Shown in pieces: positions 1 to 5,578 of a stretch of 5,578 nt of DNA. The notes beneath the pieces are model-generated. The model saw only the letters and a list, made by a program, of their open reading frames with translations, made no database searches and had not been told where the DNA came from. The stretch's first letter is position 1; each line of letters begins with the position of its first letter. Where the stretch lies: the NCBI GenBank assembly GCA_903907615.1, contig CAIVOR010000294.1:1-5578 (forward strand), given 5' to 3'. This stretch comes from an uncultured Microbacteriaceae bacterium (GTDB lineage Bacteria; Actinomycetota; Actinomycetes; Actinomycetales; Microbacteriaceae). A program made the position numbers and the translations under genes.

Positions 1-738
1 ACCGGCGTCGTCACTGAGGTCGTTGCGGCAATTGATGCTAGTCAGTGCTTTTCGGGCCCGGCTTACAACCTCAAAGACGGCAAGATTTACGTTGTCGACC
101 TGACGGTTGGCTTCGATTTGGCTGTTTTTGATCCAGTAGCCAAGACGCTGAGCGTCATTGACTCCTTCGATTGCACTCCCTTGGCGCTGGCCATTGATGC
201 TTCCGGCAACGCGTGGGTGTGGGACGACGCCGACAACAACCTCAAGCCGGTTAACCTCGAGAATGCCGCCTGCGGCACCGGCGTTGGCGTGGTTTCGGGT
301 ACTGACTATTTCTTTGGAATGGCGTTTGCACCCAACGGGACCCTGTATGCATCAAACTACGACACCGGGCAATTTGGCACCATCAGCACGTCAACCGGAG
401 CGTTTACGCCGCTTGGCTCCTCAGCAATGGTTGCCAGTGACAACAGCGGGCTCACGTTCGACTCGTCGGGCATTGCCTGGGTGGTTGACGACGACATCGA
501 GGCCGAGATCTACTCTGCAGACATCACCGACTATGTGGGAACGAAGCAGCTTTCGGGTCAGCTCGACTTCACTGGTGATGAATACTACTCTCAGGGCATC
601 GTTGTCGGACCGACGGACTCCCCCAAGCTCCCCGACACCGGTAGCGCTTCGGTTGCACTGGGTGTGACAGGACTTGCAGCCGCGGGCGTGATCGCACTGG
701 GCGTTGCACTGATGATTCTTCGTCGTCGCGCGAGCTAA
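1..738 (+). CDS. C-terminal part of a sortase-anchored surface protein with beta-propeller-like repeats (5' end outside window)
   Basis: The frame is open from base 1, so the gene starts upstream; 245 residues are visible. A TTG at 118 could be read as a start, but coding continues above it. Four repeats of the type 'hydrophobic-D-x-x-G-x-hydrophobic-W/Y-V-x-D' are centred on G27, G69, G113 and G157, spaced 42, 44 and 44 residues, as expected for blades of an NHL/SMP-30-like propeller. The C-terminus is a textbook cell-wall sorting signal: LPDTG at residues 210-214 (bases 628-642), a hydrophobic helix at about 216-240, then the basic tail RRRAS. In such proteins sortase cleaves between T and G and links the protein to peptidoglycan, so this one should be displayed on the cell surface. 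Ligand or activity is unknown; propellers of this type are often binding modules. No sortase gene is in the window. The anchor is very secure; the fold is inferred from repeats only. Confidence 0.9.
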   Translation, partial: TGVVTEVVAAIDASQCFSGPAYNLKDGKIYVVDLTVGFDLAVFDPVAKTLSVIDSFDCTPLALAIDASGNAWVWDDADNNLKPVNLENAACGTGVGVVSGTDYFFGMAFAPNGTLYASNYDTGQFGTISTSTGAFTPLGSSAMVASDNSGLTFDSSGIAWVVDDDIEAEIYSADITDYVGTKQLSGQLDFTGDEYYSQGIVVGPTDSPKLPDTGSASVALGVTGLAAAGVIALGVALMILRRRAS

Positions 739-752
739 TTCACCTGTTCACG

Positions 753-789
753 AGTGTGGCTCCCGCGGATTCGCGGGGGCCACACTTTT
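753..789 (+). terminator. Rho-independent terminator of the upstream surface-protein gene
   Basis: The 15-bp stem pairs 753-767 with 772-786, with a single G-U pair (761/778) and the 4-base loop GATT at 768-771. The right arm runs into a TTTT tract (786-789). It begins 14 bases after the TAA stop at 736-738, so it should insulate the DUF885 gene from the surface-protein transcript. Confidence 0.9.
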
Positions 790-842
790 CTCGAAACTAT
801 CTTCCGTCCTGCCTCAGCGAAACGGGGTAGGTCTCGAATGGT

Positions 843-855
843 TAGGCTCACAACG
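843..855 (+). promoter_or_regulatory. Putative -10 box and leaderless transcription start of the DUF885 gene
   Basis: TAGGCT at 843-848 fits the actinobacterial -10 consensus TANNNT. Six bases separate it from the GTG at 855, so the expected transcription start falls on the start codon itself. No purine-rich Shine-Dalgarno lies in front of the GTG, and the TAG inside the box is an in-frame stop that rules out a longer N-terminus. I see no convincing -35 box. The motif match is seen; leaderless initiation is inferred. Confidence 0.6.
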
Positions 856-2522
856 TGACGGAACAGAGACAGCCGACCGAACTCGACCGCATTGCCGAGG
901 AGTGGGTCAACACCCTCTGTGAGCTCGACCCCGATTACCGGGTGTGGCTCGGCCGTGAGGGCGACGTCACCGGTTACGGCGATCTTTCTCCCGAGGGTCA
1001 CGCTGCTTGGGAGGCCGCGGCGAAACAAACTCTGTCGGCGCTCGCTTCGGCAACGGCGTTTGACGATGTAGACCGGGTCACGAAGGCGGATCTCACCGCG
1101 GAACTGCGCCTGGCCCTGGAGACGAGTGCCGCCCGGTGGCACCTCCGCGATCTCAACAACATCGCCTCGCCCGCTCAGGCCCTGCGCGAGGTCTACGACC
1201 TGATGCCCACCGATACCGAGGTTGATTGGGCCACCATCGCCACGAAACTGGGCAATCTGGGTGGAGCGTTGCAGGGTTACCGCGAAACGCTGCGGCAGGG
1301 CATCCGTGAAGGGCACGTTCCTGCGCGGCGTCAGATTTCCGAGGTCATTACTCAGGCCGAACGCAACGCCGCAGATGATGGCTTCTTCGTTGACTTTGCC
1401 ACCGTCACCGCGCCGGAGTCACTGCCCGAATCCCTGCGGGAAAAGCTCCGGGAAAACTCCGAGCTGGCTCGCACTGCCTATGGGGAATTTGCCACGTTCC
1501 TGCGCGAGGAGCTCGCCCCCGCGTCACACGATCACGACGGCGTTGGCCGAGACCTCTATCAACTGCACTCGCGCCGATTCCTGGGCGCCACCGTTGATCT
1601 CGACGAAACCTACGAGTGGGGCCTCGAGGAACTAGCCCGCATGGTCGATGAGCAGGAGACGATTGCCGAGCGACTCTGCGGTGGGAGCGTCGCCGACGCG
1701 GTGGTGTTTCTCGCCAACGATCCGGGGCGAAAGATCCAGAGCACCGACGCCCTCCAGGCGTGGATGCAGGATTTGTCCGACACCGCCATCCGCGAACTGG
1801 GCAAGACCCACTTCGACATCCCCGAACAGATGCGCAAACTCGAGTGTCGCATCGCACCCACGCAAGACGGCGGCATTTACTACACCGGGCCGAGTGATGA
1901 TTTCTCGCGCGCGGGGCGCATGTGGTGGAGCGTGCCCGAAGGCATCACCGAGTTCGATACCTGGCGCGAGACAACGACCGTTTATCACGAAGGCGTTCCC
2001 GGTCATCATCTTCAGGTTGCCCAAGCGGTCTACAACGCGGGCCAGCTCAACACCTGGCGTCGCCAACTGGCCGGTTCGAGCGGGCATGCCGAGGGGTGGG
2101 CGCTGTATGCCGAGCGCCTGATGGCGGAACTCGGCTACCTCGATGACGACGGCGACCGATTCGGCATGCTCGACGGTCAGCGGATGCGGGCAGCCCGCGT
2201 TGTGCTGGACATCGGTGTGCACCTGGGCAAGCAGCGCCCTGACGGTAGGGGAGCGTGGGACGCCGACTACGCCCTCGAGTTCATGCGCAACAACGTGCTC
2301 CTTGAAGAGGAGTTCGTTCGTTTTGAGGTCACGCGCTACCTCGGCTGGCCGGGCCAAGCACCGTCATACAAGGTCGGCCAACGCATCTGGGAGCAGCTGC
2401 GCGCGGAATCCGAGCGTTGCGAGGGGGCATCGTTCGATTTGAAAGCGTGGCACAAGAGGGCTCTCGACATTGGCGGTACAGGCCTCGACACCCTGAAGAA
2501 GGCCGTCCTCGGGGAGTGGTAG
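855..2522 (+). CDS. DUF885 family protein, putative zinc metallopeptidase
   Basis: This complete 555-residue protein has the usual size for the DUF885 family (COG4805-like). The family signature HEGVPGHHLQ is at residues 378-387; H378, E379 and H384/H385 are the probable metal and catalytic residues. It is followed by HAEGWALYAE (H411 to E420), in which E413 is the likely further zinc ligand. A C-terminal P-G-Q-A-x-x-Y-K-x-G block (499-508) and FDLKAWHKRAL (527-537) also match the family. The spacing HExxPGHH differs from a canonical HExxH but is the family's normal form. No signal peptide or membrane helix is visible, so it is probably cytoplasmic. Members are presumed peptidases; the substrate is unknown. 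GTG at 855 is the only plausible start, since an in-frame TAG lies at 843-845. Base composition is strongly GC-rich (43 of 60 bases in 2041-2100). A relic of the same 3' end lies at 3450-3509. Confidence 0.93.
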   Translation: MTEQRQPTELDRIAEEWVNTLCELDPDYRVWLGREGDVTGYGDLSPEGHAAWEAAAKQTLSALASATAFDDVDRVTKADLTAELRLALETSAARWHLRDLNNIASPAQALREVYDLMPTDTEVDWATIATKLGNLGGALQGYRETLRQGIREGHVPARRQISEVITQAERNAADDGFFVDFATVTAPESLPESLREKLRENSELARTAYGEFATFLREELAPASHDHDGVGRDLYQLHSRRFLGATVDLDETYEWGLEELARMVDEQETIAERLCGGSVADAVVFLANDPGRKIQSTDALQAWMQDLSDTAIRELGKTHFDIPEQMRKLECRIAPTQDGGIYYTGPSDDFSRAGRMWWSVPEGITEFDTWRETTTVYHEGVPGHHLQVAQAVYNAGQLNTWRRQLAGSSGHAEGWALYAERLMAELGYLDDDGDRFGMLDGQRMRAARVVLDIGVHLGKQRPDGRGAWDADYALEFMRNNVLLEEEFVRFEVTRYLGWPGQAPSYKVGQRIWEQLRAESERCEGASFDLKAWHKRALDIGGTGLDTLKKAVLGEW

Positions 2523-2524
2523 CC

Positions 2525-2547
2525 GGGACGCGCGCCCTACGCGTCCG
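2525..2547 (+). terminator. Weak hairpin just after the DUF885 stop, possible terminator
   Basis: The inverted repeat GGACGCG (2526-2532) / CGCGTCC (2540-2546) has a 7-base loop, with one extra pair possible if a G bulges. It begins 3 bases after the TAG stop. There is no following T-tract, so it may stabilise the 3' end or terminate only inefficiently. Confidence 0.35.
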
Positions 2548-2567
2548 GCGCTACGTCAGGCACGTCA

Positions 2568-2594
2568 TTGCCCAGGCAACCCCGTAGGTAGACT
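2568..2594 (+). promoter_or_regulatory. Possible promoter of the membrane-protein gene
   Basis: TAGACT at 2589-2594 fits a TANNNT -10 box. TTGCCC at 2568-2573 could serve as a -35, although the 15-base spacing is short. The -10 overlaps the left arm of a 6-bp inverted repeat, AGGTAG (2586-2591) / CTACCT (2607-2612), which could be an operator or chance. A start near 2601 would give a leader of about 40 bases. Confidence 0.4.
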
Positions 2595-2622
2595 CACATT
2601 TGTCAACTACCTCTGCTTGCTC

Positions 2623-2628
2623 GAAGGG
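2623..2628 (+). promoter_or_regulatory. Weak ribosome binding site of the membrane-protein gene
   Basis: GAAGGG lies 11 bases before the ATG at 2640, slightly far but the only purine-rich stretch available. It supports ATG 2640; the in-frame region above it contains a TAG at 2589-2591 and no other common start codon. Confidence 0.45.
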
Positions 2629-2639
2629 TCCCGCCACGC

Positions 2640-3458
2640 ATGTCGCAAACAGTTCGTGTTCCCGATGCCAACCCTCACGTAAGTCGAACATCACTGTTTT
2701 TGCTGGCGGCGGGTTTCTTCATGTTTGCCATCGGGGCGAGTGTTCTCAGCTGGATCCCCGCTTTGAGCTCACTCGAGTTTGTGCTGCAATCGCTCGGTCC
2801 CGTTCTTGTCGTCATCGCCCTCCTGATTGGCTGGCGCATTCACGTCGCACGTTGGGGATGGTGGACCTTCATCCTCTTTCTGGCTGGCATCCTGGCCTAT
2901 GGCGCCGTATGGCTGCCCTACGCGATAGCCCCGGAGATCCTCGGAAGCGAGATGGCAACGCAGCGTGGATTCTTGACCGCAGGGGTTAGCTACCTGTGCG
3001 CGGCAACTGGGCTCTTTCTCCTGATGGCACGCGGGCAACGGCAGCTCTCGCCACGAGGTCAAAGAGGCCATCTGACACCTTCAGCCACGTTCACACAGTT
3101 GCTTCTGCTAGCACTGGGTGTTCTTCTCAATGGCGTCGATCTTATTTGGGTTGGACCGACAGGTTCCAAGTTGCAAGAGTTCTCCCTGATGATCATCGGT
3201 TGGGCACTCATCCTTGTTTCGGCGATACTGTCTCGCAAACTCTTGACCGCACGTTTTGGGCGGCCTGCAGCAGTTGTCATCATCTTGTCCGTGCTGACTT
3301 ATTGGCTTCACTTTTTCTTGGACGTACTGCCGTCCTGGGTTGATCCCGAGTGGCGCCAATCACTCCATGTCATGGGCGCTGCCTTCATGCTCGCGGCGAT
3401 TGCCTTCATTCTGGTGGCGACCAGAAAGAGCACGGATAAAACAAGCTCTCGTCGCTAG
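2640..3458 (+). CDS. Unrecognised polytopic membrane protein, about 8 TM helices
   Basis: I do not recognise a family in these 272 residues. Hydrophobic segments are at about 18-40, 47-65, 72-96, 110-130, 151-171, 181-198, 209-230 and 242-260, which suggests eight transmembrane helices. A basic loop rich in R, Q and G lies at 131-145 and a K/R-rich tail at 262-272; both are likely cytoplasmic by the positive-inside rule. The loop between helices 3 and 4 (97-109) is short and contains E99 and E104. No catalytic or cofactor motif is evident, so function is not assigned. GC content is lower than in the neighbours: 156 of 300 bases in 3061-3360, by hand count. Part of this may reflect T-rich codons for hydrophobic residues, but foreign origin is possible. 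The last two sense codons and the stop lie inside the DUF885 relic, so the present C-terminus was probably set when the segments were joined. Only 39 bases separate it from the convergent oxidoreductase gene. Confidence 0.8.
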   Translation: MSQTVRVPDANPHVSRTSLFLLAAGFFMFAIGASVLSWIPALSSLEFVLQSLGPVLVVIALLIGWRIHVARWGWWTFILFLAGILAYGAVWLPYAIAPEILGSEMATQRGFLTAGVSYLCAATGLFLLMARGQRQLSPRGQRGHLTPSATFTQLLLLALGVLLNGVDLIWVGPTGSKLQEFSLMIIGWALILVSAILSRKLLTARFGRPAAVVIILSVLTYWLHFFLDVLPSWVDPEWRQSLHVMGAAFMLAAIAFILVATRKSTDKTSSRR

Positions 3459-3509
3459 GGGGAATGGTTCGACCTGAAGGCGTGGCACAAATGGGCTTTA
3501 GGCGTCGGC
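3450..3509 (+). pseudogene. Relic of a second DUF885 gene 3' end (diverged direct repeat of 2415-2474)
   Basis: This stretch aligns without gaps to bases 2415-2474 of the DUF885 gene, with 46 of 60 identical by hand count. In the matching frame it reads stop-G-E-W then FDLKAWHKWALGVG, against FDLKAWHKRALDIG in the intact gene (residues 527-540; 11 of 14 identical). Most differences within the FDLKAWHK part are synonymous third-position or leucine first-position changes, as expected for a once-coding sequence. Similarity stops abruptly upstream of 3450 and downstream of about 3509. The GAG codon of the intact gene (2421-2423) is TAG here (3456-3458) and now serves as the stop of the membrane gene. 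The TTA at 3498-3500 supplies, on the opposite strand, the TAA stop of the oxidoreductase gene. It has no start or catalytic part and is not expected to be functional as a gene. Confidence 0.82.
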
Positions 3510-5078
3510 TTCGAGCAGGGCCATGGCGGCGTTGTGCCCACCAATGCCGCTGACTGCTCCGCCACGCTGTGCACCAGAACCACACATGAGGATGCGGGGG
3601 TGGTCGGTGGCCACACCCCAGCGAGCTGCCGGGGTTGAGAGATCGGCGTCGTCCTCGAGCCAGGGCCACGAGAGCAGCCCGTGGAAGATGTTGCCGCCGG
3701 TCATGTTGAGCGCATCCTCAAGGTCAATCGTGGTCTTGCCTTCGACACAGGGGGCGCCGTTGCCGTCGATGGCGAGGCAGTCTTCGATCGGCTCAGCGAG
3801 CACGGAGTTGAGCGAGGCCAGCACGGCGGCCACGAGCGTGGCGCGCATCTCGTCGTTGTTCTCGCGCGTGAGCAGGGCGTGCGGCACGTGCAGGCCAAAA
3901 ACGGTGAGCGTCTGATAGCCGGCTTCGCGCAATCCGGGAGACAGAATGCTCGGGTCCGACAGCGAGTGGCAGTAGATCTCACAGGGTAGGGGCGAGGGAA
4001 TCTCTCCGCGTACTCCGGCGGCGTATCCGGCAGCCAGCTGCGTATAAGTCTCATTGATGTGGAACGTGCCACCGAAGGCTTGTTCCGGTGTGACGGTCTC
4101 ATCGGCAAGCTTGGGCAGGCGCGTGAGTAGGAGGTTGACCTTGATCTGCGCGCCTTCCGGGCGGACCGAATCGGGCAGCGGATTACCGGTGAGTTGGCCG
4201 AGCACCCAGGGCGAGACGTTGGCCAGCACCCAACCGGCTTCGAGCGTGTGATCCTCGCCGTCGAGAACAACGTCAACCTCGGAAGTGCCACCGGGGGCAC
4301 CGCCGCGAATCGCGGTAACTTCAGCCGACGTGATGATCTCTGCCCCAGCCTCTCGGGCCGCGCGATCGAGCTCGCCCGATACAGCACCCATGCCCCCGAT
4401 AGGCACATCCCAGTCGCCCGTGCCGCCACCGATGACGTGATACAAAAAGCAGCGATTCTGGTCCAGGGACTCTGACTCGGCTGACACGAAGGTGCCAATG
4501 AGGGCGTCGGTCAGCGCAACGCCGCGAGCGATGTCACCGTCAAGGTCAGCCTCGATAACTTCCGAGAGCGGGCGCTCAATGAAGGCGTTCCAGAGCTCAT
4601 CATCTCCCACCACTTCTCGCGCCTGCGAGCGTGTGAGCAACGGCTCGGTCACGCTCGGCCAGAGTTTGCGGGCCAACCGGGCGGTCTTGCCATAGAACGT
4701 CTCAAAACCGCTAGCGTCACTGGCCTCACCGATGCGCGCGAACGAGGTGGCAGTGGCTTTTGGATCATGGTTGTCGACCAGCAATCCCTTTTCAGGGGCG
4801 CCGGGAACCGGGGTGTACGACGAATAGCGACGGCGAACCAGGCGGATCTCAAGACCCAGGTCGTCGATGATGCGCTGCGGGAGAAGCGAGACCAGATACG
4901 AGTAACGCGAGAGGTGCGCATCCACGCCCTCAAAAGCCTCGGCCGAAATGGCTGCCCCACCCACGTGATCGAGGCGCTCGAGCACGGCTACTGAACGGCC
5001 GGCGCGAGCCAGGTACGCGGCGGCCGTCAAACCGTTGTGGCCGCCGCCAACAATGACCACATCGTAAGTTTGCTTCAC
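3498..5078 (-). CDS. FAD-dependent oxidoreductase of the phytoene dehydrogenase / PYROXD2-like family
   Basis: This complete 526-residue protein has the length typical of the COG1233 family. The N-terminus carries the dinucleotide-binding fold: a strand at 5-10, GGGHNG at 11-16 (G11, G13, G16 of GxGxxG) and E34 at the end of strand 2, which would bind the FAD ribose. Next comes H38-V-G-G-A, as in CrtI-type enzymes. A central P-I-G-G-M-G block and an R-E-A-G-A-E-I-x-T strand match the family's middle region. The C-terminal FAD motif is at 495-518 (CGSGAQRGGAVSGIGGHNAA). No membrane segment or signal is visible. Family members desaturate or isomerise carotenoids, or act as uncharacterised redox enzymes. 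No crtB or crtE gene is present here, and the GSGA-x-x-GGAVSGI-x-GHNAA ending is closer to PYROXD2-like proteins, so a carotenoid role should not be assumed. The start is GTG at 5078; an in-frame TGA two codons upstream fixes it. Confidence 0.9.
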   Translation of the reverse strand: MKQTYDVVIVGGGHNGLTAAAYLARAGRSVAVLERLDHVGGAAISAEAFEGVDAHLSRYSYLVSLLPQRIIDDLGLEIRLVRRRYSSYTPVPGAPEKGLLVDNHDPKATATSFARIGEASDASGFETFYGKTARLARKLWPSVTEPLLTRSQAREVVGDDELWNAFIERPLSEVIEADLDGDIARGVALTDALIGTFVSAESESLDQNRCFLYHVIGGGTGDWDVPIGGMGAVSGELDRAAREAGAEIITSAEVTAIRGGAPGGTSEVDVVLDGEDHTLEAGWVLANVSPWVLGQLTGNPLPDSVRPEGAQIKVNLLLTRLPKLADETVTPEQAFGGTFHINETYTQLAAGYAAGVRGEIPSPLPCEIYCHSLSDPSILSPGLREAGYQTLTVFGLHVPHALLTRENNDEMRATLVAAVLASLNSVLAEPIEDCLAIDGNGAPCVEGKTTIDLEDALNMTGGNIFHGLLSWPWLEDDADLSTPAARWGVATDHPRILMCGSGAQRGGAVSGIGGHNAAMALLEADA

Positions 5079-5091
5079 GTCTCACACGTTA
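5076..5091 (-). promoter_or_regulatory. Putative -10 box and leaderless start of the oxidoreductase gene
   Basis: On the minus strand TAACGT (5091 down to 5086) fits TANNNT and is followed by seven bases and then the GTG start codon. There is no Shine-Dalgarno, and an in-frame TGA (5084-5082) prevents an upstream start. The arrangement mirrors that of the DUF885 gene. No clear -35 box is seen. Confidence 0.5.
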
Positions 5092-5238
5092 GCGGGATGA
5101 CCGCATCGATACCGGGCCCTTTCGTGAGACGCCGTGCACGGTGATGTCTGCGCGCAGGTTCCGCGGCCTCTCGAAAGGTAGCATCACCGCGGACAATTAC
5201 CATCACGGCATACACTTCCGCTCTGATCGGTGACGAAC
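5079..5238. other. Non-coding upstream region of the oxidoreductase gene with several short inverted repeats
   Basis: I find no convincing gene here. Visible structure: CGTCTCAC (5078-5085) with its exact reverse complement GTGAGACG (5124-5131); the 10-bp palindrome CCGTGCACGG (5132-5141); and CGGTGATG (5139-5146) with CATCACCG (5182-5189), plus the variant CATCACGG at 5201-5208. Some may be operator sites, since they lie within 130 bases upstream of a leaderless promoter. Individual 8-bp pairs of this kind are expected by chance at roughly 0.4 per 200 bases, so the evidence is weak. Confidence 0.35.
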
Positions 5239-5274
5239 GAAGGCGGGTCCAGGATTTCTCCTGGACCCGCCTTC
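5239..5274 (-). terminator. Strong hairpin terminator of the right-hand surface-protein gene
   Basis: A perfect 16-bp stem pairs 5239-5254 with 5259-5274, with a 4-base loop. It lies about 20 bases beyond the TAG stop of the leftward gene at 5295-5297, which is the right place for its terminator. The T-tract is poor in both directions (GTTCG on the minus strand, TCGGTT on the plus strand), so release would depend on stem strength. It separates this transcript from the oxidoreductase promoter. Confidence 0.75.
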
Positions 5275-5294
5275 TCGGTTCGAAACTGAGACGC

Positions 5295-5578
5295 CTAGCT
5301 GGCGCGTCGGCGAAGCAGGAGGCTTGCGGCGCCCAGCGCGACACCTGCAATCACGAGTCCCGCGCCACCAAATGTCACCCAAGCAGGGACAGCGCGAGCT
5401 CCCGTGTCGGCCAGAGCGTCGTCGAGACCCCAGACCTCAACAGTTGCGGCTTGAGCGCCACCCGTCCAATCCGCGATGCCATAGGTGCTGTACGTCGTCA
5501 AGACGTAGGTGTACGTTCCCGCGGCTAATTTGGATGAGAACCACGGGTACAGGCCATTGATCAAGTACTTGGGGCTCA
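5295..5578 (-). CDS. C-terminal end of a second cell-wall-anchored surface protein (5' end outside window)
   Basis: The frame is open to the right edge, so the gene starts beyond the window; 93 residues are visible. The TTG at 5562-5564 is not a credible start because coding continues above it. The first part (L-A-A-G-T-Y-T-Y-V-L-T-T-Y) looks like the last strands of a beta-sandwich domain of the kind common at the ends of secreted actinobacterial proteins; I cannot name it further. The end is a sorting signal: LADTG (bases 5400-5414), a hydrophobic helix of about 25 residues, and the tail RRRAS. LAxTG variants are common in actinobacteria and are presumably cleaved by a class E type sortase, which is family knowledge and not seen here. 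The tail matches that of the protein ending at base 738. Confidence 0.85.
   Translation of the reverse strand, partial: SPKYLINGLYPWFSSKLAAGTYTYVLTTYSTYGIADWTGGAQAATVEVWGLDDALADTGARAVPAWVTFGGAGLVIAGVALGAASLLLRRRAS

Noticed and set aside
735..1316. 193-residue minus-strand frame covering the terminator and DUF885 start
   Set aside because: It crosses the hairpin terminator and promoter region and is antisense to the true N-terminus of the DUF885 protein.
1632..2357. 241-residue open frame opposite the DUF885 gene
   Set aside because: It lies entirely antisense to a gene with clear family motifs; such long antisense frames are expected in high-GC coding DNA.
2415..3509. Insertion sequence bounded by the two direct repeats
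   Set aside because: No transposase or terminal inverted repeats are present, and the repeats are diverged coding sequence, unlike a target-site duplication.
3701..4498. 265-residue frame on the minus strand inside the oxidoreductase gene
   Set aside because: It is a shifted frame of the real gene with S/R/P-rich content and no recognisable motif.
3498..5078. Naming the oxidoreductase crtI as part of a carotenoid cluster
   Set aside because: No crtE, crtB or other carotenoid gene is nearby, and the C-terminal motif is of the broader PYROXD2-like group, so a specific symbol is not supported.
5075..5350. 91-residue open frame on the minus strand
   Set aside because: It runs through the strong hairpin, overlaps the end of the wall-anchored protein in another frame, and has an arginine-rich composition typical of chance frames in GC-rich DNA.
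1..5578. CRISPR array, tRNA, rRNA or phage genes
   Set aside because: No regularly spaced repeats, cloverleaf-like segments, rRNA-like sequence or phage structural motifs were seen on either strand.

Overview
The window looks like chromosomal DNA from a high-GC Gram-positive actinobacterium, probably Microbacteriaceae or a close relative. The evidence is GC-rich codon use, GTG starts that sit directly downstream of TANNNT -10 boxes with no Shine-Dalgarno (leaderless pattern), and cell-wall proteins with LPxTG-type sorting signals ending in an RRRAS tail. The genus assignment is inference.

Layout, left to right. Bases 1-738 (+) are the 3' part of a secreted, sortase-anchored protein with beta-propeller-like repeats, closed by a strong hairpin terminator (753-789). 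Bases 855-2522 (+) encode a complete DUF885-family putative metallopeptidase, apparently from a leaderless GTG start. Bases 2640-3458 (+) encode an unrecognised polytopic membrane protein (about 8 TM segments) whose distal half is visibly less GC-rich than its neighbours. Bases 3498-5078 (-) encode a complete FAD-dependent phytoene-dehydrogenase/PYROXD2-like oxidoreductase, convergent with the membrane gene. A non-coding stretch of about 216 bp follows, holding a leaderless-type promoter, several small inverted repeats and a 16-bp perfect hairpin. Bases 5295-5578 (-) are the 3' end of a second cell-wall-anchored protein (LADTG signal).

The most striking structure is at 3450-3509. This 60-base stretch aligns without gaps, at a constant offset of 1035 bases, to codons 521-540 of the DUF885 gene (2415-2474; 46 of 60 bases identical by hand count; FDLKAWHK-x-AL-xx-G conserved at protein level). 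It is a relic of a second DUF885 3' end. The stop codons of both convergent genes fall inside it. The simplest reading is that an ancestral DUF885 gene ended next to the oxidoreductase gene and a DUF885-3'-end plus membrane-gene segment was later placed between them, or that a tandem DUF885 paralogue was replaced by the membrane gene.

The genes do not form an obvious pathway. They look like independent transcription units: two surface proteins facing inward at the edges, and two housekeeping-type enzymes with an orphan membrane protein between them. I see no RNA gene, CRISPR array, transposase or phage gene.
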